Positions 48,082-59,637 of a stretch of 64,000 nucleotides of DNA are shown here, piece after piece. This DNA comes from Pholiota molesta (taxonomy: Eukaryota; Basidiomycota; Agaricomycetes; Agaricales; Strophariaceae). The DNA lies in assembly GCA_014925825.1 (NCBI GenBank), contig JACGCK010000003.1, positions 620,001 to 684,000 of the forward strand, given 5' to 3'. A program made the position numbers and the translations under genes. The stretch's first letter is position 1. Every line of letters begins with the position of its first letter. Under the pieces are notes generated by a model. It was not told the DNA's origin and did no database searches. It saw nothing but the letters and a program-made list of their open reading frames with translations.

Positions 48082-50233
48082 ATGGCTGTTGGCATTCATT
48101 CTGGCGACGCCGACACGCCTTTTGGTGACCTTCTTCTCGCGGTTTTCAACGTCAGTCATCGGCTTCTCGATATTACATCTCATTTGACTCACCTCTCACT
48201 ATCTAGTCTATTCTTGAAGTTTTTCTACTTTGTGCTGCAGGATATATTCTCGCTCGACAGGACATTCTCGACAAGAGGACTCAGAAGGTGTGCAGCTTGT
48301 TTTCATTGGTGCAATCCTTGCTCAAGTCAACGCATTGTTATAGCAAATCAACAGGTTAAATGTTTCGCTCTTCACTCCCGCTCTGCTCTTCTCCAAAGTC
48401 GCGTTCTATCTCACTCCTGGTGCGACTTGACGTCCAGCATATGAAATAGCGGAGCACTGATGTGTGTTTGGTAGAAAAACTCAAGGAGCTATGGGTTATT
48501 CCCATTTGGTTCACCATTGTAACCCTTATTTCCATGGTCATTGGCCGAGTGTTGGGGTGGCTTTTTAACTTGCAGCAGTCTCAGAGGTGCGTTCAGATGG
48601 AGTTGAATAAGCTCCAATTACTCATTATCATGCGCAGGAGCTTCATTATGGCCGCAGCTATGTTCATGAATTCCAATGCCCTGCCCATCGCCCTCATGCA
48701 GAGCCTCGTGGTTTCCGTGCCCGACCTTGCATGGGGATCTGATGATAACAAGGATGCAATGCTTGGTCGCGCACTGACGTATCTGACGATGTACAGTACA
48801 CTTGGCATGGTGGTACGTCTACCTTTACTTGGCGTCCTATCTTCTTCCGACCACCCTTTTGTCGTGCGGTTTATAATTTACTCCCTCAGATACGGTACAG
48901 CTACGGCGTGAGACTCTTGTCTCGTGCAGACACAAATTTGGTTCCAAATATTGATGTTGCCGAGGAGAACACTACTGAGCACACTCCTCTACTTGGCGCT
49001 GACGCAGAAATTTGCTCCACGCCGCCCCCACATAAATTACATGCTCATGGTTCTGTGTCGACTCTTGCAGCGCTCTCAGGCTCCCACAAATCAGTCAAAT
49101 CATCCCCAGGCTCGTCGTTGCCTAACAGTGGAAATTCATCGCCGTTTCTTACTGGCTCTCCTGGGCCCATGTTGGTTCATTTACCCTCTTTACCCCCTAA
49201 TCCTGAGAATGTAGCGGCAGAACTCCAGCGCGAAGTATCGTCGCTAAGACCTTCAGTAGCACGCAAGAACACGACCTTTTATAACTCGTTTCCCAATTCC
49301 CCAAATGAGAGCCGCCAAGAGCTACCTACATGGGATGAAACTTCCGACGTTAGTGGTGACGAAGACGGAAGCGCGCCAGGAAGACAATCACAAAGACGGG
49401 GAGATCTCGAGGGAGGCATTGATACCACATTGTCTGCTCACAGTCGTGTTCACCCGAACCACGCAAACACTCTGCACCATTACCTTCATGCCTTCTTCCG
49501 ATATATCAACCGCATGTGGATCGCTTTCGTCACCTTCATGACTGTCCCGCTGTGGGCGGCGATTGCCTCTTTATTCGTCGCGTGCTTTGAACCAGTGAAA
49601 CATGCACTTGAAGTTCACATGGCACCTCTCAATGAATCGATAAATGTTGCTGGGAAATGCGCTGTGCCGTTGACCCTAGTTGTATTAGGGGCATATTTTT
49701 ACACTCCCCCTGTCACGGGCGCCCATTCAGGAAACGGGGCGAGGAAGAAGACCGCTAAGCAGACCTGGATTCTGGAACTGGCCGCTAAATTGCGCTTCTG
49801 GCGTCGATCGTCTCACAGAACTGAGTCAATTTCGTCCAGAAAAGATGGCGACAGACGTCGGTCAAAGGAGACGACTACAGTCGTACTAGCGGTGGCAGCT
49901 CGAATGTTGATCACGCCTGCAGTGCTACTGCCACTCATTATAGCAGCAACTAAGAGCGACTGGCATGCGGTCTTTGAAGAGTATGTCCTCTCTCTCTTTG
50001 TTTTTGATACCTGTCACTCACGCAACATATTATGTAGCCCTATCTTCGTCGTTGTCAATGTTATCCTCCTCTGCTCTCCCCCAGCGCTAACGCTCGCCCA
50101 AATCACGGCAGCAGTGTCCGGCGATACCTTTGAGCGGTTAATCAGTCGGACGATTTTTTGGAGTTATTGTATCATGACGCCGCCGGTGACGATTGGGTGT
50201 GTGCTCCTCGGATTGTGGCTGGCCAAGTTATAG
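48082..50233 (+). CDS. Auxin-efflux-carrier (AEC/PIN-like) family membrane transporter
   Basis: Exons: 48082-48150, 48207-48287, 48345-48420, 48476-48587, 48638-48812, 48890-49980, 50038-50233, giving 599 aa with all phases closing. N-terminal helices carry the family pattern FNSILEVFLLCAAGYILARQ, NRLNVSLFTPALLFSKVAFY, WVIPIWFTIVTLISMVIGR and MNSNALPIALMQSL. A long hydrophilic loop of about 200 residues follows (rich in Ser/Pro), then the second helix bundle: MLITPAVLLPLIIA, VVVNVILLCSPPALTLAQIT and FWSYCIMTPPVTIGCVLLGL. Fungal AEC proteins are mostly in the ER or plasma membrane; the substrate is unknown. Confidence 0.9.
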
Positions 50234-50877
50234 AGCATGTTTATTGTGGTCGAGATCTGGCGTGGTGTTTTTGTTTCGCCTTTCTTGTGTTTCCTTGGGT
50301 TGTCTTGATGCTCGATGCTTGATTTCCATGACTTGCTTCTCAATATGCTTTATCTTATGCCATTTTCACCCTCTACCATCTGTCGCCCTATTCTGTTGTC
50401 TTTGCATCACCACCATCTCATTTTTATATTAAAGGACAGTGCTCGATATGTTACTTGGCATCTATAGTTCCCAACAGCCTTAATGCATTCCTGTGTTGTT
50501 AGATGTTCCTCGGGAAAACTCATTTAGTTGATTTTCGGCTTTCATGGTTGATATTTATTCTACTTTGTATATTAGGGTATCGAGCAATGGGGAGATAGTC
50601 TGTGCGATAATTTTGCATCGTGTATGCCTTGTTCGTCACATAGGTTTGGAACGTACGCCCAATTTCATTTGTTCAATGAATTGATTTGAGGAAAGCTGAG
50701 TCTAAACAAGCTTCAACATGGAACGAAGAAATAATGATAGTACTACAGTACAAGTGTGCTGATTAGAGTTTATACAGCAATTTTCATGTCTATCGTAAGG
50801 GGATAGGGTATAAGTAATGTCGATGTGATGTCGAATATCGGGGCAAAGCGTGATACAAGGTGGGCACTGAACAGGTA
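50234..50877. other. Intergenic, convergent 3' UTRs
   Basis: Between the AEC transporter and MMM1 genes, which converge. AT-rich, no ORF, RNA or repeat recognised. Confidence 0.6.
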
Positions 50878-52031
50878 CTATGACTTCATTTCTTCTGTTA
50901 TTTGAATTACATTCGCTGACAGTCCAGGCAGCGGGATATTGAATGTAGCGCGTGCAGCCAAGACACGTCGGACTTGGTGTTGAATGAGTTCGTGAAGTTT
51001 TGGGACGTTGGCCAGCTTTGCGCGACTTCCCATGAGGGACGTTGTCGTCAGATCGAGCACGAAGTTCGGCGAAATTGTTAGTGTTAGCGCTGGCGCTGGA
51101 GATGTCGGTGATGGCGGTCGGACGCTTATCTGGAAAAATTCGATGAATGTTTTTAAGAAGACGCTCATTTCAGTTGTATTGCGGACTCACTGATGACTTA
51201 AATTGGGAGAGCGCTATCGTGAGAGAGATAGGCAATCTGGCAAAGGAGGCCGTGGGGTAATTGAAGAGATATGATGTGGATAATGACAATGATACAGTGT
51301 CCATGTATGAAGCGTCAAATTCTATCTCCTGTTGTTGCTTCTGGTAAGGACCATTCACCGGTCGGAGGGTCAGAAACAACGTACTGCCGGTGAGTCCTTT
51401 TCTCCCTCTCGAATGCGAGCATTAAATAGAGAAGGAGCAGAGAGACCAAGATTGACCGAGTGGATAGTGATATGGTCCTAAGATGCAATGTTACGTTGGA
51501 CCAACATGGTCAGACGACCGAGACGCACCACGAAGCTTGCTGGTCGGATAGAGTTGGCATAAGATTCTATCCGTTTCCTAGCAATTTCGTCCCCTTCTAT
51601 TCCCGCAGTATCGTCTCGAAGTTTAGACCGATAGATGTCCATGACCTAGTAACAGGCTCAGAAAAGCCAGAAGGTCAACGGCAGATTGAGTCCAAGGGAA
51701 TACTGACCTGTTTCATCAGCACATTGAACCACTCCGTCGACTCATACACATCCGGATCGTGTTCTGGCAGAGTTTGACGCGCTTGAAAATTGCGCTGCCG
51801 CACGAACGCGTCGTTGTCCACCTGCTGGTGGTATGCCGCTGGTGAGTATTGGGAAGACTCCAGAAATAAATATTTGAGAATTGTCCCGAGGAGAATCAAA
51901 ATGCTGAGCTGGCCGATAATAAGACCCTGTGTGAAGGTAGGCTGGAAGAAAAGGGGGAAGTGGGTGGACATGGTGGGTGAGGACGAAGCTTGGTCGTGAA
52001 GCGCTTGAAAGATACTATGAGCATCAACCAT
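50878..52031 (-). CDS. MMM1: Maintenance of mitochondrial morphology protein 1 (ERMES subunit)
   Basis: Exons on the minus strand: 52031-51708, 51645-51529, 51477-51385, 51340-51191, 51129-50878, giving 311 aa with all phases closing. A short lumenal N-terminus leads to one transmembrane helix (GLIIGQLSILILLGTILKYL) and then the SMP lipid-transfer domain: ESTEWFNVLMKQVMDIYRSK, DASYMDTVSLSLSTSYLFNY, ARLPISLTIALSQFKSS and SPNFVLDLTTTSLMGSRAKL. Mmm1 is the ER-anchored part of the ER-mitochondria encounter structure and moves phospholipids. The start is 65 bp from that of the tubulin-ligase-like gene, divergent. Confidence 0.92.
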
Positions 52032-52096
52032 GTGTTAAAATGCTGGATTACCTAAACTAGATAAGATCAAAAATAACATTTCTGCAGTTTGCACCC

Positions 52097-53632
52097 ATGC
52101 TTAACGCCTACGTCTCCTGGCCGTCGGCCCCCTTGACAGACTCTCTGGTCCGCAGAGCGCTGACCCAGATCGATACCCCCATCTCCTTTATTTCCGAAGA
52201 CGAGCGCTCCCGGACTGATACCCCTCTGCTCCAATGGTGCACTTACGATGAGATGGACCACGAACTCGCCCACTTCCGGCGCGATAACGTACTTTCATCC
52301 AGTTACACCTTCCGCAAAGCCCTGATCAGAAAGCACTACCTCTCACGAGTCCTCCAGTCATACCTGAAGAAACAACCCCATTCCGTTCTGAAGGACGGGT
52401 TCCCGCTAACGTACGAAATTGAAATCTCATTCGCCGATGAACTGGATGAAATGTGGACAGATGAGCTTTGGGACCTGGGAGAAAAACTCGACGCTGGTCG
52501 CTCATGGTGGATTCTCAAGCCGTGAGCTCTCCTCAATATTGCATGACAGTCTTGATCAAATTTAATAAATCTGGATAGTGGAATGGCAGATCGAGGAATG
52601 GGCATCAGGATCTTCAATAACAAAGAACATCTTCAGGATATTTTTGAATCTTTTGAAGAAGACTCTGACGAAGAGGGAAAGGAAGACGAAGATGGTGGAA
52701 CAGACGTTGTGACTTCTCAATTACGCCATTTTGTGATCCAGGTCCGTTTTTTTACTTTGCTCGCCCCTTCGATCTTCCAAATGCTTCAATCTGAATTAGG
52801 AATATATCATGACACCATTGCTACTGGATCCCTCAGAAACTATGCCCAAAACTGATACCGAAGCCGACCTCATTGGTCGTAAAGTTCGTGCGGCTCTATG
52901 TACTCTGAGCAAACACATCTAATTGAAAGTATATAGTTCCATCTGAGGGTATATTGCGTATCCAAAGGAGACATTCAATTATTCGTATATGACAGAATTC
53001 TGGCTCTGTTCTCATCGGCTCCATACCACCTTCCAGATGATACCGAAGATTGTTCCGAAATTGACTTAAAACCCCATCTCACCAACACCTCTCTACAGAC
53101 AGAATTGGGCGAAAGCAACGTCCGCCTTCTTGACGAATTAGAAGGGTGTACAGTTCTCTCGGATAACCAGCAGCGCAAACTGAAGAAGTCGGATATTTCA
53201 CAACTTATTTCTCAAATAAAGGATGTTCTGGCAGATACGTTCAAAGCTGCGCTGCAAAACCCTGTTCATTTCCAGGTGTGTGATTTATGGCACTGCTCAG
53301 CACTGCGCATAATTTACTGGATATAGGCACTTCCAAATGCCTTTGAACTTTTTGGAGCGGACTTCGTTGTCGACCATAATCCCGCGTATACGGAAAATCC
53401 ATTCCAAGTGAAAATCTTGGAAATAAACGCCGAACCTGCCATCGAACTTACTGGGCCCCGATTGACTTGGATATTGGAAGATCTGTTTGCTTCAGCGGCT
53501 AAAGTTTGCGTTGAACCGTTCTTAAGTAACAAAAGGGACTCAACGGACTGTTGGAGTATCGGCGAAGTCAGACATAATTTCATCAAGTGCATGGACGAAG
53601 ATGTGCGAGGACCACAGCCAACGGTGATATAA
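52097..53632 (+). CDS. Tubulin-tyrosine-ligase (TTL) family ATP-grasp protein
   Basis: Exons: 52097-52521, 52579-52741, 52800-52883, 52937-53275, 53327-53632, giving 438 aa with all phases closing. ATP-grasp signatures run in order: AGRSWWILKPGMADRGMGI (P-loop-like), YIMTPLLLD, GRKFHLRVYCVSKGDIQLFV with the substrate-side FHLRVY strand, and KILEINAEPAIELTG (metal-binding NxEP). TTL-like enzymes ligate an amino acid or glutamate to proteins, classically tubulin. Single-copy fungal members such as yeast Pby1 are linked to P-bodies, and a similar role is possible. An acidic insertion (DSDEEGKEDEDGG) sits after the first ATP site. Confidence 0.82.
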
Positions 53633-53894
53633 AGAGAATTCAATAGGTATTTAGCAACATAATTTTCTTTAAGCATCCTATATTTTTAATCAAATCATTA
53701 TTTTACGGAAAATTGTTCATTTTATTTCATGCAAGGAGACGAAAGACAGTACTTGCGGAAATTGGCAATTGAATGCCACTCGGGACCAATTAATGGTATT
53801 GTTGATCCCTGTTTGACTTAGGGGGGCCGGAGATGTTTTCCATCTGCGGGTTCCCCTTTACTGCTCTCTACCGCACTTGTCTGAACCTTTGCAA

Positions 53895-55409
53895 ATGTCC
53901 ACTGAACCGGGACCTTCCACACCGTCCAAAAAGCGATCAAAATGGGACGAGGATGACGACGACGACGATAGACCGGCATATGTTCCTCAGCCAAAGCGTC
54001 GCGTCAAGGCCAAGTCTTCTTCAGTAGTTGACGAACCAGGACCACCGCCGTCTCGGACCCCAAGCCATCCTCCTTCCACTATCTATAAGTCCCCGCACAG
54101 CGTTTATGTTCCATCTCGGACCAGGCATCCGCCGATACGCCCCTCCCGCTCTGTGTACTCCTACGAGCGGTTGAATCAGATAGAGGAAGGATCGTATGGT
54201 GTGGTCTTTCGTGCGCGCGACAAGCAGACGGGTGACATAGTTGCGCTGAAAAAACTGAAGCTAGACGAAGAGAAGAATGGGTTCCCTATAACGGCCCTAC
54301 GCGAAGTCTACGCGCTCATGTCGTGTCGGCACGAGAACGTTGTGGGCGTGCGCGAGGTGGTCGTTGGGGATACGTTAACGCAGTGCGTAATGAATTATCT
54401 GCCGCATAGCCTTCGTGTAATCACAGTCTGTCATACTTCTTTGTTTAATGGGAAAGAGTTTTCGTTGTCATGGACTTCATTGAACACGACCTGAAGTCGT
54501 TGCTGAATATGATGCCGGCGCCGTTCTTGCAGTCAGAAATCAAGACCCTGATGTTGCAGTTGCTCTCAGCAGTTAATCACTGCCACCAGAACTGGATTCT
54601 ACACAGGGATCTAAAAACCAGTAACCTACTGATGAACAACCGAGGCACTATAAAGGTTGCAGATTTTGGCTTGGCCAGGCGGTACGGTGATCCTGTTGGC
54701 GTCGGAGGAATGACACAGCTGGTGGTGACTCTGTGGTACCGGTACGTTCATTTCTAGTTACTGCCCGCCGTATCTTTATCTCATAATATGCCTCAGCGCA
54801 CCTGAAATCTTACTGGGAGCCACAACCTATTCCACGGCGGTGGACATGTGGTCCGTGGGATGCATTTTCGCAGAGCTCCTCTTGAAGGAGCCGCTATTCC
54901 AGGCTCAAGGCGAATTAGAGCTTATATCCATGATTTTCAAGCTCCTTGGTCCCCCTACAAAGAACTCATGGCCCGATTATTCGTCCTTACCCCTCTCGAA
55001 GACCCTGACCCTTCCCTCGCCACAACCGCATCAGTTCCGCTCAAAATTTCAATATCTCACCTCTGCGGGCATGGACCTCCTCATGTCGTTGTTGACGTAT
55101 GATCCTGAGCGCAGAATCACCGCCGCTGAGGCCTTGGAGCACCCATACTTTACGTCAGTATCCTTTTGCGTGTCTTTCCACCAAAGTGCTCACAAACTAT
55201 CCCAGTGAATCACCTTTGCCAAAACATCCAGATTTATTCAGCTCATTCCCCTCCGCCGCCGCTGGCGAAAAGTAAGTTATATCATTATGATATATAATTC
55301 CGAAAGCTGTTCTCATCCATATCGCAGGAGGCGCAAACCCTTCAGTCCAACAGCTCCTCGCGGTGCACATCATGGGATATTCGAAGGGTTAAATACAAGA
55401 AGCCCATAG
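53895..55409 (+). CDS. Cyclin-dependent kinase of the CDK11/CDK10 type
   Basis: Exons: 53895-54382, 54457-54741, 54797-55153, 55206-55271, 55328-55409, giving 425 aa with all phases closing. The first 95 residues are charged and disordered ([14 protein letters not shown]). Kinase hallmarks follow: EEGSYGVVF glycine loop, [11 protein letters not shown], a cyclin-binding helix [11 protein letters not shown] (compare PITSLRE), HRDLKTSN catalytic loop, [20 protein letters not shown] and the GCIFAELL segment. CDK11-type kinases act on splicing and transcription; S. pombe Ppk23 is a fungal example. CDK10 is the main alternative. Its 3' end faces RAP1 at 157 bp. Confidence 0.88.
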
Positions 55410-55566
55410 GGCGGCCAATATATATAATGTGCAGAGATTGGATTATATACAATGAGAACATTTCCATAACTATGCACAGCAGACAAGAAACGGAAAAAAA
55501 AAGAATCAAATAAGATAGAAAGTCTGATATGTGAGACTGAAAACTGCATGCAAAGTGTTTGGCGTC

Positions 55567-57449
55567 CTAGAACCTGGCTTGGAGCTCAGCCCGCATGCGT
55601 TGGAAGCGTGTGCGCGTAATTTGCATCTCTCCACACTTGTCATAGAACTCTTGGACTTCTTCAACTGTAAACCTATAATCTTTCGCAATCTGGCGGATGC
55701 CTTGATCAATAACATGCATGTTAGCAATAGCCACCAAGGCGTGCGGAGGAAGCTGAGATCCCTGGGGTTCTTGACGCGATGGTTGCGCATCAGGACTTGG
55801 CTCTCTGCACAATCAATACATTTAGCAGAGTAGTCGATAAAGCTACGGATCGGACTTACCCATCAAGACGTGGCTTTTTCTGCTGGGCATTACTTCTGTC
55901 ATCATCATTGTCATCACTGTCATCAGTCGCTTTGCGTTTGGCCCACGGGGGTGGTGGTGCATTTCCAACACGTACGGCCCATTCAGGCTCTTCGGTGTCA
56001 TCCATCTCCTCTTCCGCGGGACTTTTCCGGATAGCTGATCGATCAATAGGGACAGTAGAAGGCGCAGGCAATATGGCGGAATAGGCGCTGCCTACATCGG
56101 CCAGGTTTTGGAGCGAAGTCATTGCATGGTGAATGCTGTGAGGGGCCTCCATCACGGGCGCCATAGGATGCATAGCCCCTGGAGGCGGTGGCATAGGAAC
56201 TAGCCCATTGGTTAATGGCATGTCGTTCGGGTACTCGTCGATTGGAGATGCCTCTTCTGCGGACTTAGCCTTCTTCTTCCGCGAGCGCTTTGGCCTCTCT
56301 TCAGCTTGTCGTACATATCCGTATTGGCCCTTTTCGCCTTGTGCAGGTTTTTTCTGGTCCACAATTCGCGCGATGATGGTGTCGAGACGCGCAGAATTTT
56401 TCTTATATCTTTCTCTCCAAGACTGCCATGTGTGACGGGTGACCCATGCATATTCGGGATCTCCGCTCTGTAAGTATGTCAATGAGAAAAAAATTGGATA
56501 GTACAAGTAAATAGAGACTTGCCAGATCGCACAACTGTTGGTATAGTCGATTACCGGTTCTTCCACCAGTTTCTTTGTAGGGAATTTTAGCTGCTATCCA
56601 ATTGCATAGGTGCTCCTCGTCATTGTCTGTGAACTGAGTTCTCCTGTGCGGTATAGTTCACTATGGAAATGAGAAAATGAACAAGGCAGATACGCACTCT
56701 TCGCCGGGTCTTCGGCCTCCAGGGTTCTTATAGACCAAGGGCGTGTAAACAACGGCACCTTTCTCTATGCATTTCTTGACCCAGAGATACGATTCGATAT
56801 ATTTATCGGCTACACCTTGGTATGTCTTCACCAAATGGTGAAATATCTCGGTATTCGGATCCGCCAAAATAACGCGTGCGGACTGGGCCGACGCATGAGG
56901 ATCACCCCCTGAATGCTGTGGCACAATGTCATTCAGAACCTCTACGTCGCGCATACCAATAACATACCATAATGCGCGAGCTCAGCGCTGTGCGTGCATT
57001 GGGATTGGCAATACTCGCGTGTATGTGCATAGGGATGGGTGCCCCATGCTCCGTGAAAATTTGTTTGAGGAGCATCCCCGCGATCTTGCACGCCTCGACA
57101 TAGGTGTACGGCACGAAGTGCCTCTCTGGCCTGTCCGCACTCGTCCAGCATAGCCTTAGCCGCTCCTCCTCCGCCGTACTCGGCTGCACGAGGATGTAGC
57201 CCTGCCGCGGGACCTTCGCCTCGACACGGCCTCCCAGTGACTGCGCAGACTGTTAGACGCTGGTTCGCAAGGAGGAACATGAGGGAATGTGGCACATACA
57301 GTAATTGTTTCACATAGTTCTGCTTGGATCTCCTGTGGAAGGTCTTTCTGGATAAAGAACTTGACTGCTAGACCGTTGGCATCTTGGAAGATAGGCTAAG
57401 GATATGTAGTCAGCTAAAGACGGGGGCCATAGAGCAGAGAGCGCACCAT
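55567..57449 (-). CDS. RAP1: Telomere protein RAP1 (BRCT and Rap1-Myb domains)
   Basis: Exons on the minus strand: 57449-57447, 57395-57300, 57240-56968, 56915-56698, 56643-56523, 56467-55860, 55804-55567, giving 518 aa with all phases closing. The first exon is the start codon alone. An N-terminal BRCT-like domain (about residues 5-110: IFQDANGLAVKFFIQKDLP, LGGRVEAKVPRQGYILVQPS) is followed by a Rap1-type Myb domain (RTQFTDNDEEHLCNWIAAKI, GNRLYQQL and HTWQSWRERYKKN). A basic, Ser/Pro-rich linker and a helical C-terminal region (HALVAIANMHVIDQGIRQIA) complete it. This order is that of the TERF2IP/Rap1 family, part of telomeric chromatin. The intron 56522-56468 begins with GCAAGT, a GC-AG intron. 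Confidence 0.82.
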
Positions 57450-57683
57450 GGCGAGGAAAGTGAGGTGCCCCGAGATTAAGGTTGAGGGTAAGACGTTTGT
57501 TTAGGGTTCCGTGCCACAAGGGTTAGGTCTTGTTTGCCTACGTAAGCAATATTTGTTACACACTTGCCATGCAACGCTCCTCAAACTCTGCTGCTTGAAG
57601 GCATCTTCAAAGCAGAAGTGTGATAAAAAATATTCCGTTGTTAAATCTCATGTAAATACGATTAACATGTATCCCTTAACCGT

Positions 57684-59533
57684 TCATTCTAAAACCTTGC
57701 CAGGGTTCATTATGCCTCGGGGATCAAAGACCTCTTTAATTTTCTTCATCAGCTCGATGCTGATTGCACTTTTCGAATAGGGAAGCGCGTGCGTTTTCAT
57801 GGCTCCTATGCCATGCTCTGCGGAGATCGAGCCCCTATGTGATGCTGCAATTGGTTCAGATATGTAGGATGGTATCAACCAATTAGTGGATGAAGACATA
57901 CCAACAACTTCATAGATATATGGCTCCAAGGCATTTTCAATCTCAGGTAGATAGGCGTCGGCCACAATATTAAGGTGCAAATTTCCTAGATGACAATGTT
58001 GAGATTTGAATTCTTGATAATGTCAAGGATGCCGACTGACCATCTCCGACGTGACCATATCCAATTACATACTTGACCGCCTTGTCGTGCAAAAGACCTT
58101 TCGAGCGTAGGTGCTCCCGAGTATCATCAACCACCTGCTTGAACAAGGACAAAGGGACAGAGATGTCGTATTTGTAGGCTTTGCCCTCTTTGGAGACAGC
58201 CTCTGTCACACCTTCTCGAAGTGCCCATAGAGAAGAGAACTGAGCAGGAGATTGTGAGAGGACGCCGGTATTAATCAAGGGTTTGTCTGCAGTCAGCAGC
58301 AGCTCAAGAAGGTCGTTGAGTTTCTGTTGATCCGATGTATTGAGTCGAGATATATTAACATATGACAAGAAAAATACCTCTTCGTCGTGTTCTCTGCGTC
58401 CCCCGCTGGTTTCAACCAATACAAAGCATTCTGCACCCTCAGTATCCTCTTCGCTGAGTGCCCTTCCTTGGCCATGCTTGACTGCGAGATCGTAAGCAGT
58501 GCGATCAATGAATTCAAAAGCCGAGAGAATTTCGGAGAGTTGGCGCTTTACTGTTTGATACAAAGGAAGCACGTTATCGAAAGAGGGAAGTGCGAGAATG
58601 ACGTTATTCGAGGCCTGAGGTGCTGGCGGTGTCAAAATAGAGACACCAGTAATAACTCCAAGAGTTCCCTCCGAGCCAATAAAAATCTGCTTGAGATCAT
58701 AACCTAGAACAACAGTCAGACAGAAGCGGGCGATTTTCGAGGGTCATCCTACCGGTATTGTCTTTGCGGAGAGTTGTGAGTTGATCCAGAATTCTTCCAT
58801 CAGGTAGAACGACTTCTAGACCAAGGACAGTGCCATGGAGAGAGCCATATCTCAAGAGACGCAGGCCGCCTGCGTTGGTAGCGACATTCCCACCTATTTG
58901 ACAGCTGATCGTACATTCATTGGTTTGACACGCGAGTCAGATGGGGCAAGCGACTTGCCTGCCTTTAGCACCCAAATCAATAGGCATGATATGGTTATGA
59001 GGAGCGACATAATCTGTAAGAGATTGGAGGATGCAGCCAGCATCGGCCACAAGAATTCCTGTCGGCGTCGCGTCAATATCAAAGCGCATGGCAAAATCGA
59101 TGGTCCGGACCAGATACAGGATCAAAGGAGCGAACTTTGTTCAAGTTGGCGAGCGAGAGAATGACTTCATTGTCGACGGGCACGCTTCCACCCACTAAGC
59201 CAGTGTTTCCGCCCTGGGGAACGACGCCAATGCGGCGCTCGTTGCACCACTGCAAGATTTGCCGACTTCCTGGGTGGTCTTGGGCTTGAGAACAGTGGTA
59301 GAACGCCCATGGAAGCGACCCATCCAGTCGTTGTTGAATGTTTCGAGTTCATCAGCTGCACATGGACTCGGAGAAAGGGTGGAAATGATTGAATTGGGAG
59401 CGAGGACTTTGGAGAAATGGGCGACATCCTGTGGGCTAACCGGGGTGAGATGGGAGTGGGGCTGGGCGGCTGTGGAGAAGCAGCCGCGACGGGGCAGGGC
59501 GCGGTGTCGAGCGCAGAGACGAGCAGCGAGCAT
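57684..59533 (-). CDS. D-2-hydroxyglutarate dehydrogenase, mitochondrial FAD enzyme
   Basis: Exons on the minus strand: 59533-59111, 59058-58959, 58904-58753, 58703-58378, 58323-58041, 57985-57902, 57844-57684, about 509 aa. A mitochondrial presequence ([17 protein letters not shown]) precedes the FAD-binding PCMH domain: [37 protein letters not shown] and [18 protein letters not shown]. The C-terminal half has [17 protein letters not shown] and the metal/substrate [10 protein letters not shown]. It oxidises D-2-hydroxyglutarate; D-lactate dehydrogenase is a close relative, but the overall motif pattern fits D2HGDH better. One base seems missing in the T run at 59258-59260 (exon 59533-59111 is one short for its phase). 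The intron 58958-58905 starts with GCAAGT. Confidence 0.88.
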
Positions 59534-59637
59534 GGGGGTGGGATGGGAGAGTGCGCGGGTTACATAAGGAGAGCCGTGGCGGCGGTTGGTGTGCCTGCTG
59601 GGACTTTCTCCGGACCTCATGCGCCCTCGCTAGCAAA

